From contig NZ_CYSR01000010.1 in the NCBI RefSeq assembly GCF_001458395.1, forward strand, positions 1-64,000: DNA of 64,000 bases, written 5' to 3'. Both the position numbers and the translations under genes were made by a program. Each line of letters opens with the position of its first letter. Position 1 is the first letter of the stretch. This document shows, piece by piece, positions 26,388 through 34,442 of the stretch. This DNA comes from Leisingera aquaemixtae. Lineage in GTDB: Bacteria; Pseudomonadota; Alphaproteobacteria; Rhodobacterales; Rhodobacteraceae. The notes beneath the pieces are model-generated. The model worked only from the letters and a program-made list of their open reading frames with translations. It had not been told where the DNA came from and made no database searches.

Positions 26388-26409
26388 GAGTATTTCCGGA
26401 AAGATGAAG
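26388..26409 (+). repeat. Dispersed intergenic element, copy 2, overlapping the glcE start
   Basis: GAGTATTT, then CCG, then GAAAGATGAAG. Its ATG at 26404 is a possible glcE start and its GGAAAG serves as ribosome site. A G/C hairpin (GGGGGCTCGCCCCC) precedes it after the glcD stop. Confidence 0.75.
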
Positions 26410-27510
26410 ATGATGACACTAGGGAGCGAGGCAGAGCTGGCGGAGGCCATCGCGGGCGCAAGCGGGCCGCTGTGCATTCAGGGCGGCGGCAGCCGCGGGC
26501 TGGCGGTGGAGGGTGAGGTTCTGAGCACACGCGCGCTGTCCGGCGTGGAGTTGTATGAACCGGGCGCCCTGACGCTGGTGGTCAAGGCAGGCACGCCGGT
26601 GGCGGAGGTCGAAGCGCTGCTGGCGGCTGAAAACCAGCGGCTGGCGTTTGAGCCGATGGACCACCGCGGGCTGCTGGGCACCGAAGGCGAGCCAACCATC
26701 GGCGGGGTGATTGCCGCGGGCATCTCCGGCCCCCGGCGCATCCAGGCGGGCGCGGCGCGCGATCACTTGCTGGGCGTGCGGTTTGTGGACGGCTCCGGCC
26801 AGGTGGTGAAGAACGGCGGCCGGGTGATGAAGAATGTGACCGGTTATGACCTGGTGAAACTTCTCTGCGGCGCCCACGGCACGCTGGGGGTGCTGACGGA
26901 AGTGTCGCTCAAGGTGCTGCCGCGGGCCGAGGCGGAAGCGACGGTGGCGGTGGCCGGGCTGGACCTGCCGCAGGCCGTGCGGGCGATGTCGGCTGCTTTG
27001 GGCTCGCCCTATGATGTCACCGGCGCGGCCTATGACGCAGAGGCTGGTCAGGTGTGCATCCGGGTGGAGGGGTTTGCCGGATCTGCTGCCTATCGCAGCG
27101 GCAAGCTGGCGGAGCTTTTGTCGCCCTTTGGCCGGGCAGAGGTGCAGCCGCAGGCCCGGGATCTGTGGCAAGGCCTGCGCGATGTGTCGGCTTTTCACGG
27201 GCGCGCGGGGGATGTCTGGCGGATATCGGTGAAGCCATCGGACGCGGTGACGCTGGCGCCGCGGCTGGAGGCGGAGGCGCTGCAATTCGACTGGGGCGGC
27301 GGGCTGATCTGGGCGCTGGTGCCAGAGGGCACCGACCTGCGCGCCCGCATCAACGTGCCGGGCCACACCACGCTGGTGCGGGCCGCGCAGAACACCCGCG
27401 CGCGGCTCGGCGTGTTCCAGCCGCAGCCCGCTCCGCTGGCAGCAATCTCCGCGGGGCTGCGGCGGCAGTTCGATCCGCGCGGCATCCTTAATCCGGGCTT
27501 GATGGGATAA
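26404..27510 (+). CDS. glcE: Glycolate oxidase subunit GlcE (FAD-binding)
   Basis: 368 aa from ATG 26404; ATGs at 26410 and 26413 are alternatives, and the longer frame from 26359 crosses the glcD stop without family similarity. FAD motifs: IQGGGSRGLA, PTIGGVIAAGISGPRRIQAGAARDHLLGV, NVTGYDLVKLLCGAHGTLGVLTEVSLK. C-terminus FDPRGILNPG. Shorter PCMH-only partner of GlcD. Four bp from glcF. Confidence 0.94.
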   Translation: MKMMTLGSEAELAEAIAGASGPLCIQGGGSRGLAVEGEVLSTRALSGVELYEPGALTLVVKAGTPVAEVEALLAAENQRLAFEPMDHRGLLGTEGEPTIGGVIAAGISGPRRIQAGAARDHLLGVRFVDGSGQVVKNGGRVMKNVTGYDLVKLLCGAHGTLGVLTEVSLKVLPRAEAEATVAVAGLDLPQAVRAMSAALGSPYDVTGAAYDAEAGQVCIRVEGFAGSAAYRSGKLAELLSPFGRAEVQPQARDLWQGLRDVSAFHGRAGDVWRISVKPSDAVTLAPRLEAEALQFDWGGGLIWALVPEGTDLRARINVPGHTTLVRAAQNTRARLGVFQPQPAPLAAISAGLRRQFDPRGILNPGLMG

Positions 27511-27513
27511 GAC

Positions 27514-28836
27514 ATGCAGACCACCTTTACCGAACAGCAGCTGCAGGATCCGGGCACCAAGCGCGCCAATGAGATCCTGCGCACTTGCGTCCATTGCGGT
27601 TTTTGCACCGCCACCTGCCCGACCTATCAGGTGCTGGGCGACGAACTCGACAGCCCGCGCGGCCGCATCTATCTGATCAAGGACATGCTGGAAAACGAGC
27701 GGGTGCCGGACGCCAAGACCGTCAAGCACATAGACCGCTGCCTGTCGTGCCTGGCCTGCATGACAACCTGCCCGTCGGGCGTGCATTACATGCATCTGGT
27801 GGATCATGCCCGCGCCTATATAGAAAAGCACTATGACAGGCCCTGGAGCGACAAGGCCCTGCGCTGGCTGCTGGCGCGGATCCTGCCCTATCCGTCCCGG
27901 TTCCGGCTGGCGCTGATGGGCGCCAAGCTGGCCAGGCCATTCAAGGGTCTGCTGCCCGATCCGCGGCTGCGCGCCATGCTGGAGATGGCGCCGAAACACA
28001 TCCCGCCGGTGAGCCGCAATGACGATCCGCAAAGCTTTGCCCCCGCCGTGCCGCGTAAGAAGCGCGTGGCGCTGATGACCGGTTGCGCGCAAAAGGCGCT
28101 GAACACCGATATCAATGATGCCACCATCCGCCTGCTGACCCGCCTGGGCTGCGAGGTGGTGGTGGCCAAGGGCGCGGGCTGCTGCGGCGCGCTGACCCAT
28201 CACATGGGGCGCGAGGACGAGAGCCACGCCACCGCGGCTAAAAACATCCGCGCCTGGGCGGCAGAGATGGACGGGCAGGGGCTGGACGCCATTGTCATCA
28301 ATACTTCCGGCTGCGGCACCACGGTCAAGGACTATGGCCACATGTTCCGCAATGAGCCGCTGGCGGCGGATGCGGCGCGGGTCTCTGCCATCGCGATGGA
28401 TATCTCCGAACTGCTGATGCAGCTGGAGCTGCCTGAGGGTGCGGACAAGGGGCTGACCGTGGCGTATCACGCTGCCTGCTCCCTGCAGCACGGGCAGCAG
28501 ATCAAGACCCATCCGAAGACCCTGCTGAAACGCGCAGGCTTCACCGTGGTGGAACCCGCCGACAGCCACCTCTGCTGCGGGTCGGCGGGCACCTACAACC
28601 TGATGCAGCCGGAAATCTCTGCCGAGCTGAAGGCGCGCAAGGTGAAGACGCTGGAGGCAAAGACCCCCGACTTGATCGCGGCGGGCAATATCGGCTGCAT
28701 GATGCAGATCGGTTCCGGCACTGAACTGCCCATCGTGCACACCGTTGAGCTGCTTGATTGGGCCACAGGCGGTCCGCAGCCGCCTGCGCTGACCGCGCCC
28801 GGCAAACGCGCCCCGGAGGTGCCCATCCTGCGCTGA
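27514..28836 (+). CDS. glcF: Glycolate oxidase iron-sulfur subunit
   Basis: 440 aa. Two 4Fe-4S motifs: C25-x2-C28-x2-C31-x3-CP and C76-x2-C79-x2-C82-x3-CP. Two CCG-type domains follow (GAGCCGALTHHMGRE and CCGSAGTYNLMQPE). It passes electrons from GlcDE to the quinone pool. Confidence 0.96.
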   Translation: MQTTFTEQQLQDPGTKRANEILRTCVHCGFCTATCPTYQVLGDELDSPRGRIYLIKDMLENERVPDAKTVKHIDRCLSCLACMTTCPSGVHYMHLVDHARAYIEKHYDRPWSDKALRWLLARILPYPSRFRLALMGAKLARPFKGLLPDPRLRAMLEMAPKHIPPVSRNDDPQSFAPAVPRKKRVALMTGCAQKALNTDINDATIRLLTRLGCEVVVAKGAGCCGALTHHMGREDESHATAAKNIRAWAAEMDGQGLDAIVINTSGCGTTVKDYGHMFRNEPLAADAARVSAIAMDISELLMQLELPEGADKGLTVAYHAACSLQHGQQIKTHPKTLLKRAGFTVVEPADSHLCCGSAGTYNLMQPEISAELKARKVKTLEAKTPDLIAAGNIGCMMQIGSGTELPIVHTVELLDWATGGPQPPALTAPGKRAPEVPILR

Positions 28837-28939
28837 GGCTGCCTGCGGGAAAGAATCAGGCTGCATTCTCCGCGGGCTTGCCGTAATTTTGCCGGATCGG
28901 ACACGTAATCTCCCAGCCGGTGGATAAGAGGAGACGCAG

Positions 28940-29749
28940 GTGAGGCAGTGGATTCTGGCGGTGCTGGCAGTGTTGCTGCCGGCCGCGGCGATGGCGCAGG
29001 ACAGCCGCCTGCAGCGGATGGATACCCTGGATGCGGGCCGCAAATGGGAGGCCGTCGGGCGGCTTGACGTGAATGGCGAGGGGTTTTGCACCGGTGCGCT
29101 GATTGCGCCTGACTTGGTGCTGACCGCCGCGCATTGCCTGTATGACAGCCGCACCAAGGCGCCGATTGACCCCACAACCATTGAATTCCTGGCCGGATGG
29201 CGCAACGGGCGCGCCTCGGCCTACCGCAGCGTGCGGCGGGCGGTGCAGCATCCCGCCTATGTCTATGACGGGGAGCTGTCGACCGGCCGGGTGCGCAACG
29301 ACATCGCGCTGCTGCAACTGCAGCGCCCGATCCGCAACACTACGGTGACGCCGTTTGAAACCGACGAGCGCCCGCGCAAAGGGGCCAAGATCGGTGTGGT
29401 CTCCTACGCCCATGACCGGTCCGAGGCGCCTTCCCTGCAGGAGGTCTGCGCGGTGATGGCGCGGCAGCAGGGGGTGCTGGTGATGTCCTGCGATGTGGAT
29501 TTCGGCTCCTCCGGGGCGCCGGTGTTCTCCTTCGAGGGCGGGACCCCGCGGATCGTGTCGGTGATTTCCGCCAAGGCCGAGGTGAGCGGTGAACGGGTCT
29601 CGCTCGGGTCCGCTTTGGCCGAGGAGCTGACGCTGCTGCAGGCGCAACTGACCGGCGTCGCCACCGGCGGCCGCCTGCCGCCAGGCGTTGGCCGCGTGCG
29701 CGTCGGCGAGGGGCGCAGTTCCTCCGGTGCGAAGTTCATCAAGCAATGA
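28940..29749 (+). CDS. Secreted trypsin-like serine protease (first of a tandem pair)
   Basis: 269 aa, GTG start at 28940 after AGGAGACGCAG. Signal peptide ends near MAQ20. S1-family triad: H65 in LTAAHC, D121 in NDIALL, S191 in DFGSSGAPVF. The usual GDSGGP is changed to GSSGAP, as in many bacterial S1 proteases. The C-terminal tail ends SSGAKFIKQ. TGA overlaps the ATG of the next, related protease. Periplasmic or secreted; target unknown. Confidence 0.85.
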   Translation: MRQWILAVLAVLLPAAAMAQDSRLQRMDTLDAGRKWEAVGRLDVNGEGFCTGALIAPDLVLTAAHCLYDSRTKAPIDPTTIEFLAGWRNGRASAYRSVRRAVQHPAYVYDGELSTGRVRNDIALLQLQRPIRNTTVTPFETDERPRKGAKIGVVSYAHDRSEAPSLQEVCAVMARQQGVLVMSCDVDFGSSGAPVFSFEGGTPRIVSVISAKAEVSGERVSLGSALAEELTLLQAQLTGVATGGRLPPGVGRVRVGEGRSSSGAKFIKQ

Positions 29750-30561
29750 CTTGGCGGGCGCTGATCCTGGCGGTTGCCGCCCTGGCCTATACCGGCGGCG
29801 CAATGGCACAGGGCACTGGCCTCCGGCGCCTGACCGGGCGAGACGACCTGCTGGGCTGGGAAGCGGTGGGGCGGCTGGAGCTGAACGGGCAGGGGTTTTG
29901 CACCGGCACGCTGATTGCGCCGGAGCTGGTGCTGACGGCGGCCCACTGCGTCTATGACCGGAATGCAAAGGTGCGCCCGGCAGACCAGATCATCTTCCGC
30001 GCCGGGCTGCGTGACGGGGTGGCGATTGCCGAGCGGCAGGCGCTGCAGGTCGCCGCGCATCCGGGGTACAATCCGCACGGTCGCCTCGACCTCGAAAACG
30101 TCCGCCACGATGTGGCGCTGATCCGGCTGGTTGAGCCCATTCTCAGCGGCGAGGCCGATGCCTTTGCCCTGCACTCCGGCAGCGGGTACGGCAGCGGTAT
30201 TTCCGTGACCTCCTATGGCCGGGGCCGCGCCGAGGCGCTGTCGCGGCAGCGGCAGTGCAACCTGATGGGGGAGCATGAGGACGTGCTGATGATCGACTGC
30301 GACGTCACCTTCGGGTCCTCCGGTGCGCCGGTGTTTTCCCAGGCCGGCGGCCGCGGGCGCATCCTGGCGCTGGTGTCCGGCGGCGGCAATTACCGGGGCA
30401 AGCAGGTGGCGTTTGGCATGAAGCTGCCGCAGCGGGTGGCCGAGTTGAAGGCCCAGCTGCGCCGCAATCCTGCGGCCGCCCCCGACCGCCGGATCAAGCG
30501 GATCCGGGCGGGCGGCGGCGCCTCTGCCGGGGGCGCGAAATTTGTGCGCCCGGGCGGCTGA
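29746..30561 (+). CDS. Secreted trypsin-like serine protease (second of a tandem pair)
   Basis: 271 aa, overlapping the first protease by ATGA. Signal peptide to about AMAQ22; triad H67 (LTAAHC), D122 (RHDVALI) and S192 (TFGSSGAPVF). Same order, same variant GSSGAP site and the same Gly/Arg tail (SAGGAKFVRPGG) as its neighbour. The pair thus looks like a tandem duplication that has diverged widely. Probably cotranslated. Confidence 0.85.
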   Translation: MTWRALILAVAALAYTGGAMAQGTGLRRLTGRDDLLGWEAVGRLELNGQGFCTGTLIAPELVLTAAHCVYDRNAKVRPADQIIFRAGLRDGVAIAERQALQVAAHPGYNPHGRLDLENVRHDVALIRLVEPILSGEADAFALHSGSGYGSGISVTSYGRGRAEALSRQRQCNLMGEHEDVLMIDCDVTFGSSGAPVFSQAGGRGRILALVSGGGNYRGKQVAFGMKLPQRVAELKAQLRRNPAAAPDRRIKRIRAGGGASAGGAKFVRPGG

Positions 30562-30568
30562 CAGCCCC

Positions 30569-30596
30569 CTTGAAGCCGCATTTTCCGTTCCTATCT
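30569..30596 (+). promoter_or_regulatory. RpoH (sigma-32)-type promoter for hsp20
   Basis: CTTGAA at 30569-30574, 15-bp spacer, CCTATCT at 30590-30596. This fits the heat-shock sigma consensus (CTTGAA and CCCATNT-like), and the downstream gene is a small heat shock protein 98 bp further on. Confidence 0.65.
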
Positions 30597-30693
30597 GAGG
30601 ACTATCCGGGCAGCCGCTGATTGGGGCCCGGAAAATTCCAGCCTGTCCCCGCGGGGAAGGCCCCCTGAAATCGCTCATAAATGAGGATGGAAA

Positions 30694-31158
30694 ATGCGTA
30701 CCTTTGATTTTACACCGCTGCACCGTGCAACCATCGGTTTTGACCAGATCGCCAACCTGATGGACCGCGCCCTGAGCGCCGACGCTGCCCAGTCCAGCTA
30801 CCCGCCCTACAACATCGAAAAGACCGACGCCGACAGCTATCGCATCTCGATTGCCGTCGCCGGTTTTGCCGAGGAGGACCTGAACGTTGAAGTGAAGGAA
30901 GACGCCCTGGTTGTCGCCGCCAAAAAGGCTGAGGACGGCGAGGAGCGCACCTTCCTGCACCGCGGCATCGCAACCCGCGCCTTTGAACGCCGGTTCACCC
31001 TGGCCGACCATGTCCGCGTGACCGGCGCCAGCCTGGAAAACGGCATGCTGCATATCGATCTGCACCGCGAGGTGCCGGAGGCGCTGAAGCCGCGCCGGAT
31101 CGAAATTTCCTCCTCCCGCCCGGCCCGTCCGGAGATCGAGGCCAAAGCGGTCAACTGA
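30694..31158 (+). CDS. Small heat shock protein, Hsp20/alpha-crystallin family
   Basis: 154 aa. N-terminus MRTFDFTPLHRATIGFDQI is typical of IbpA-like proteins. Alpha-crystallin domain at about residues 35-130: YNIEKTDADSYRISIAVAGF, then RRFTLADHVRVTGASLENGMLHIDLHREVP. An ATP-independent holdase chaperone in the cytoplasm. GAGGATGGAAA precedes the ATG. It has its own RpoH-like promoter and terminator, so is monocistronic. Confidence 0.95.
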   Translation: MRTFDFTPLHRATIGFDQIANLMDRALSADAAQSSYPPYNIEKTDADSYRISIAVAGFAEEDLNVEVKEDALVVAAKKAEDGEERTFLHRGIATRAFERRFTLADHVRVTGASLENGMLHIDLHREVPEALKPRRIEISSSRPARPEIEAKAVN

Positions 31159-31186
31159 TCCCGCGGACTCCGGTCCGAGCGTATAT

Positions 31187-31215
31187 GCCCCCCGGTTCTG
31201 CCGGGGGGCTTTTTT
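31187..31215 (+). terminator. Rho-independent terminator of hsp20
   Basis: GCCCCCCGG, 5-nt loop, CCGGGGGGC, then TTTTTT. 29 bp after the stop codon. Confidence 0.93.
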
Positions 31216-31361
31216 GTGTCCGGGGCTTCAAACAATTCTTAGCCTTTTGGCCGCACTGTTTGGGGAAGATGTCATGTGCACCGGCGCTGTTTCCGCATGC
31301 CGCAGGATGCGCGGCGCGGCAGTTCGGTGCCTTGGTTTGGTTGCGGTGAATTGGCGGTTTG

Positions 31362-31760
31362 ATGACCCCTCAGGAAGTTCAGCATGTTCAGCAAAGCTTT
31401 GCCGGGGTTTTTGCCCGCAAGGCGGATCTGGCGGAACGGTTTTACGTGCATCTGTTCACCCGCCTGCCGCAGGCGCGCGGCATGTTCCAGGGCAACTTCG
31501 TGAAGCAGAAGGCGATGCTGACGGAGATGATTGCAGCCTGTGTGCGCAATCTGGACGACCCGGCGACGCTGGCAGAACTCAGCGCGCGGCTGGTTCAGGA
31601 CCACGCGCATCTGCATCTTGGCGCGCGGGAGAGCGACGCGGCAAAGCGGGCGCTGATTGCCGCTTTGCGCGATGTTCTGGGGCCGGCGCTGGACCCGGAG
31701 ACGGAAACCGCCTGGGCCAGCGCCATCAGCAGGGTGGCCGGGACAATGACCCGGCATTGA
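31362..31760 (+). CDS. Single-domain globin
   Basis: 132 aa from ATG 31362 (a TTG at 31359 precedes it). Globin pattern: MTPQEVQHVQQSFAGVFARKADLAERFYVHLFTRLPQARGMF, with a candidate proximal His in LVQDHAHLHL. The C-terminal helix has GPALDPETETAWASAI. No reductase domain, so it would depend on a separate electron donor. Candidate role in oxygen or NO handling. Weak ribosome site. Convergent with gabD. Confidence 0.72.
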   Translation: MTPQEVQHVQQSFAGVFARKADLAERFYVHLFTRLPQARGMFQGNFVKQKAMLTEMIAACVRNLDDPATLAELSARLVQDHAHLHLGARESDAAKRALIAALRDVLGPALDPETETAWASAISRVAGTMTRH

Positions 31761-31787
31761 CCTGCACGTGCTGCCTGCGTTTCGGGA

Positions 31788-33260
31788 TCAGACCGACATG
31801 CAGATGTATTTCATCTCCAAGTAATCTTCGATGCCGTGGTGGCTGCCTTCGCGGCCCAGACCCGACTGTTTGACGCCGCCGAACGGGGCCACTTCGGTGG
31901 AGATGATGCCGGTGTTCACCCCGACAATCCCGTATTCCAGCGCTTCGGCCACCTTGTAGACCCGGCTGAGGTCCTTGGCATAGAAATAGGACGCCAGACC
32001 GAAGATGGTGTCATTGGCCACCGCGATCACCTCGTCCTCGTTCTCGAACTTGAACAGCGGCGCGAGCGGGCCAAAGGTTTCTTCGGTGGCAAAGGCCATG
32101 TCCTGGGTCGCGCCGGTCACGACGGTCGGCTGGAAGAAGGTGCCGCCCAGTTCCGACGGGTTGCCGCCCAGGATCACGCTGCCGCCCTTGGATTTGGCGT
32201 CGGCAATGTGCTCCTCGACCTTCTCCACCGCGTCCCTGGTGATCAGGGGGCCGAAGTCCGTGCCCTCTTTCAGCCCGTCGCCGACCGTCATTTTCTGCAG
32301 GGCCGCTTTCAGCTTCTCCGCAAAGGCATCGTAAACGCCGGCCTGCACATAGATCCGGTTGGCGCAGACGCAGGTCTGGCCGTTGTTGCGGAACTTGCAC
32401 ATGATCGCGCCTTCGACCGCGGCGTCCAGGTCGGCGTCATCGAACACGATAAAGGGCGCGTTGCCGCCCAGCTCCATCGAGCATTTCATCACCTGCTCGG
32501 AGGCCTGCTTCAGCAGGATACGGCCCACTTCGGTGGAGCCGGTGAAGGTCAGCTTGCGCACCGCGGGGTTCTCGCAGAACTCCTTGCCCACATCGGAGGA
32601 CCGCGACGACGGCACCACGTTGAACACGCCCGCAGGGATCCCTGCGCGCTCTGCCAGAACCGCCAGCACGATGGCCGACAGCGGCGTCTCTGCCGCCGGG
32701 CGCGCAACGAAGGAGCAGCCCGCCGCCAGCGCCGGACCGGCCTTGCGGGTGATCATCGCATTGGGAAAGTTCCAGGGCGTGATCGAGGCGGCCACCCCGA
32801 TCGGCTGCTTGATCACGGTGATGCGCTTGTCGCGCTGATGGCCGGGGATGGTCTCGCCATAGATCCGCTTGGCCTCTTCGGCGAAGAACTCCACAAAGGA
32901 GGCGCCATAGGCGACCTCGCCGCGCGACTCGCTGACCGGCTTGCCCATTTCGGCGGTCAGGATCACCGCCAGATCCTCCTGGTTTTCCATCATCAGGTCG
33001 AACCATTTGCGCAGCACATTGGCGCGCTCCTTGCCGGTCCACTTGGCCCAGTCCTTCTGTGCGGTCTCGGCCTGGGCAATGGCGCCCGCCACCTGGGCGC
33101 GGCTGACATCCGCCACCTTGGCAATCACGTCGCCGCGGGCGGGGTTGGTCACGTCAAAGGTGCCGTCGCCGTCGGCAAACTTGCCGCCGATATAGGCGCG
33201 CGTCTCCAGCAGGCTGGGGTCTTTGAGCAGGGATTTCAGGTCAGTGGTTGCATCAAGCAT
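31788..33260 (-). CDS. gabD: NAD(P)-dependent succinate-semialdehyde dehydrogenase
   Basis: 490 aa from ATG 33260, preceded by GGGAGG; the longer frame to 33434 is not family-like. Aldehyde dehydrogenase motifs: ITPWNFPNAMITRK, FTGSTEVGR, ELGGNAPFIVFDDAD (catalytic Glu) and NNGQTCVCANR (catalytic Cys). GabD-like C-terminus (GLGREGSHHGIEDYLEMKYICMSV). Oxidises succinate semialdehyde to succinate in GABA degradation. No gabT beside it. Confidence 0.9.
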   Translation of the reverse strand: MLDATTDLKSLLKDPSLLETRAYIGGKFADGDGTFDVTNPARGDVIAKVADVSRAQVAGAIAQAETAQKDWAKWTGKERANVLRKWFDLMMENQEDLAVILTAEMGKPVSESRGEVAYGASFVEFFAEEAKRIYGETIPGHQRDKRITVIKQPIGVAASITPWNFPNAMITRKAGPALAAGCSFVARPAAETPLSAIVLAVLAERAGIPAGVFNVVPSSRSSDVGKEFCENPAVRKLTFTGSTEVGRILLKQASEQVMKCSMELGGNAPFIVFDDADLDAAVEGAIMCKFRNNGQTCVCANRIYVQAGVYDAFAEKLKAALQKMTVGDGLKEGTDFGPLITRDAVEKVEEHIADAKSKGGSVILGGNPSELGGTFFQPTVVTGATQDMAFATEETFGPLAPLFKFENEDEVIAVANDTIFGLASYFYAKDLSRVYKVAEALEYGIVGVNTGIISTEVAPFGGVKQSGLGREGSHHGIEDYLEMKYICMSV

Positions 33261-33314
33261 TGCGGGCCTCCCGGGGGTTCTGTCACTGAAATGCAAATCA
33301 GCTGTGCCTTGATA

Positions 33315-33353
33315 TGTCCAGACAGAACGATAAGTCCAGAATTTGATCAAATT
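33315..33353. promoter_or_regulatory. Symmetric elements between gabD and the hydrolase gene
   Basis: A perfect 14-bp palindrome AATTTGATCAAATT at 33340-33353, preceded by two direct GTCCAGA repeats at 33316 and 33334 (18 bp apart). This lies in the shared divergent promoter region; binding protein unknown. Confidence 0.45.
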
Positions 33354-33461
33354 ATTTAGCCAAGAGTGCCGGGGGGCGGAAATTTCCGCCGGGCAATTTG
33401 ACATGTCCTGTGCGAGACTGTCAGGTAGCCGCAAAGCATAATTTCAACGGGGAGACTGGGC

Positions 33462-34247
33462 ATGGAATTGGATGATGCCTATGCCAACGGGGCCTACATC
33501 GAGAACGCAGACAAGTACCCGCCGCGCTGGGCCGCCTCAGCCGAGGACTTCCGCAACAGCCTGCATCAGCGCGCCCGGCTGGACATCCCCTATGGCGAGG
33601 GGGTGCGGCAGCGCTTTGACCTGTTCCTGCCGGAAGGCGAGCCTAAGGGCGTCTTTGTCTTTGTGCACGGCGGCTACTGGCTGGCCTTCGACAAAAGCTC
33701 CTGGTCGCATCTGGCCCGCGGCGCGATTTCGCATGGCTGGGCGGTGGCAATGCCGTCTTACGACCTGTGCCCGGAGGTGCGGATCGCCGATATCACCCGG
33801 CAGATCACCGCGGCGGTGACCCGGATCGCGGCGGAGGTGGACGGCCCGATCGCGCTGGCCGGTCATTCGGCGGGCGGCCATCTGGTGGCGCGGATGCTGG
33901 ACAAGGCGCTGCTGCCCGCAGAGGTGGGGGAGCGGATCAAGACGGTGATCCCGATCTCGCCGCTGGCGGATTTGCGGCCCCTGCTGCGGACGTCGATGAA
34001 CCAGAAGTTCCGGATGGACTCGGCTGCGGCCATTGCTGAAAGCCCGGTGGAGATGACCGACCGCTATCCCGCGGAGGTCACCGTCTGGGTCGGCGGCGAG
34101 GAGCGCCCGGCGTTTCTGGATCAGGCCATCTGGCTGGTGGAGGCCTGGGAGACCGACCACGTGATCGCCTTTGGCAAGCACCATTTCAATGTGATCGACC
34201 CGCTGGCGGACCCCGAAAGCGACCTGGTGGCTCTGATCGTGAATTGA
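33462..34247 (+). CDS. Alpha/beta hydrolase of the kynurenine-formamidase-like type
   Basis: 261 aa. HGGYWLAFDKSSWSHLA is the oxyanion region of the AFMID/esterase group, GHSAGGHL contains the nucleophile Ser, and the catalytic His lies in GKHHFNVI. Likely cytoplasmic. It could hydrolyse formylkynurenine or another small amide or ester. Lies 195 bp before creatinase on the same strand and divergent from gabD. Kynurenine genes are not seen nearby, so the substrate is open. Confidence 0.72.
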   Translation: MELDDAYANGAYIENADKYPPRWAASAEDFRNSLHQRARLDIPYGEGVRQRFDLFLPEGEPKGVFVFVHGGYWLAFDKSSWSHLARGAISHGWAVAMPSYDLCPEVRIADITRQITAAVTRIAAEVDGPIALAGHSAGGHLVARMLDKALLPAEVGERIKTVIPISPLADLRPLLRTSMNQKFRMDSAAAIAESPVEMTDRYPAEVTVWVGGEERPAFLDQAIWLVEAWETDHVIAFGKHHFNVIDPLADPESDLVALIVN

Positions 34248-34442
34248 TCGCGGCGCGGGGGGGCGGGTTCGCCCGCCCTGCAGGCTCTCTGGCTGCAAAA
34301 ACGTCTTGCCAGAATCCGGTTTCCGCCGCATCGTCTGCGCAAGGGCCAGGCGATGGCGTCGCCGCATGGAATACATGGTGCCCCCGCATTCCCAAACCGT
34401 CCTGAACGCCGGGACCTTTCTTGTAAGAAGGAAGGGTCTGAT

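Noticed and set aside
26419-29205. 928-aa minus-strand ORF across glcE, glcF and a protease gene
   Set aside because: Antisense to three well-supported genes; low-complexity Arg/His/Gln sequence.
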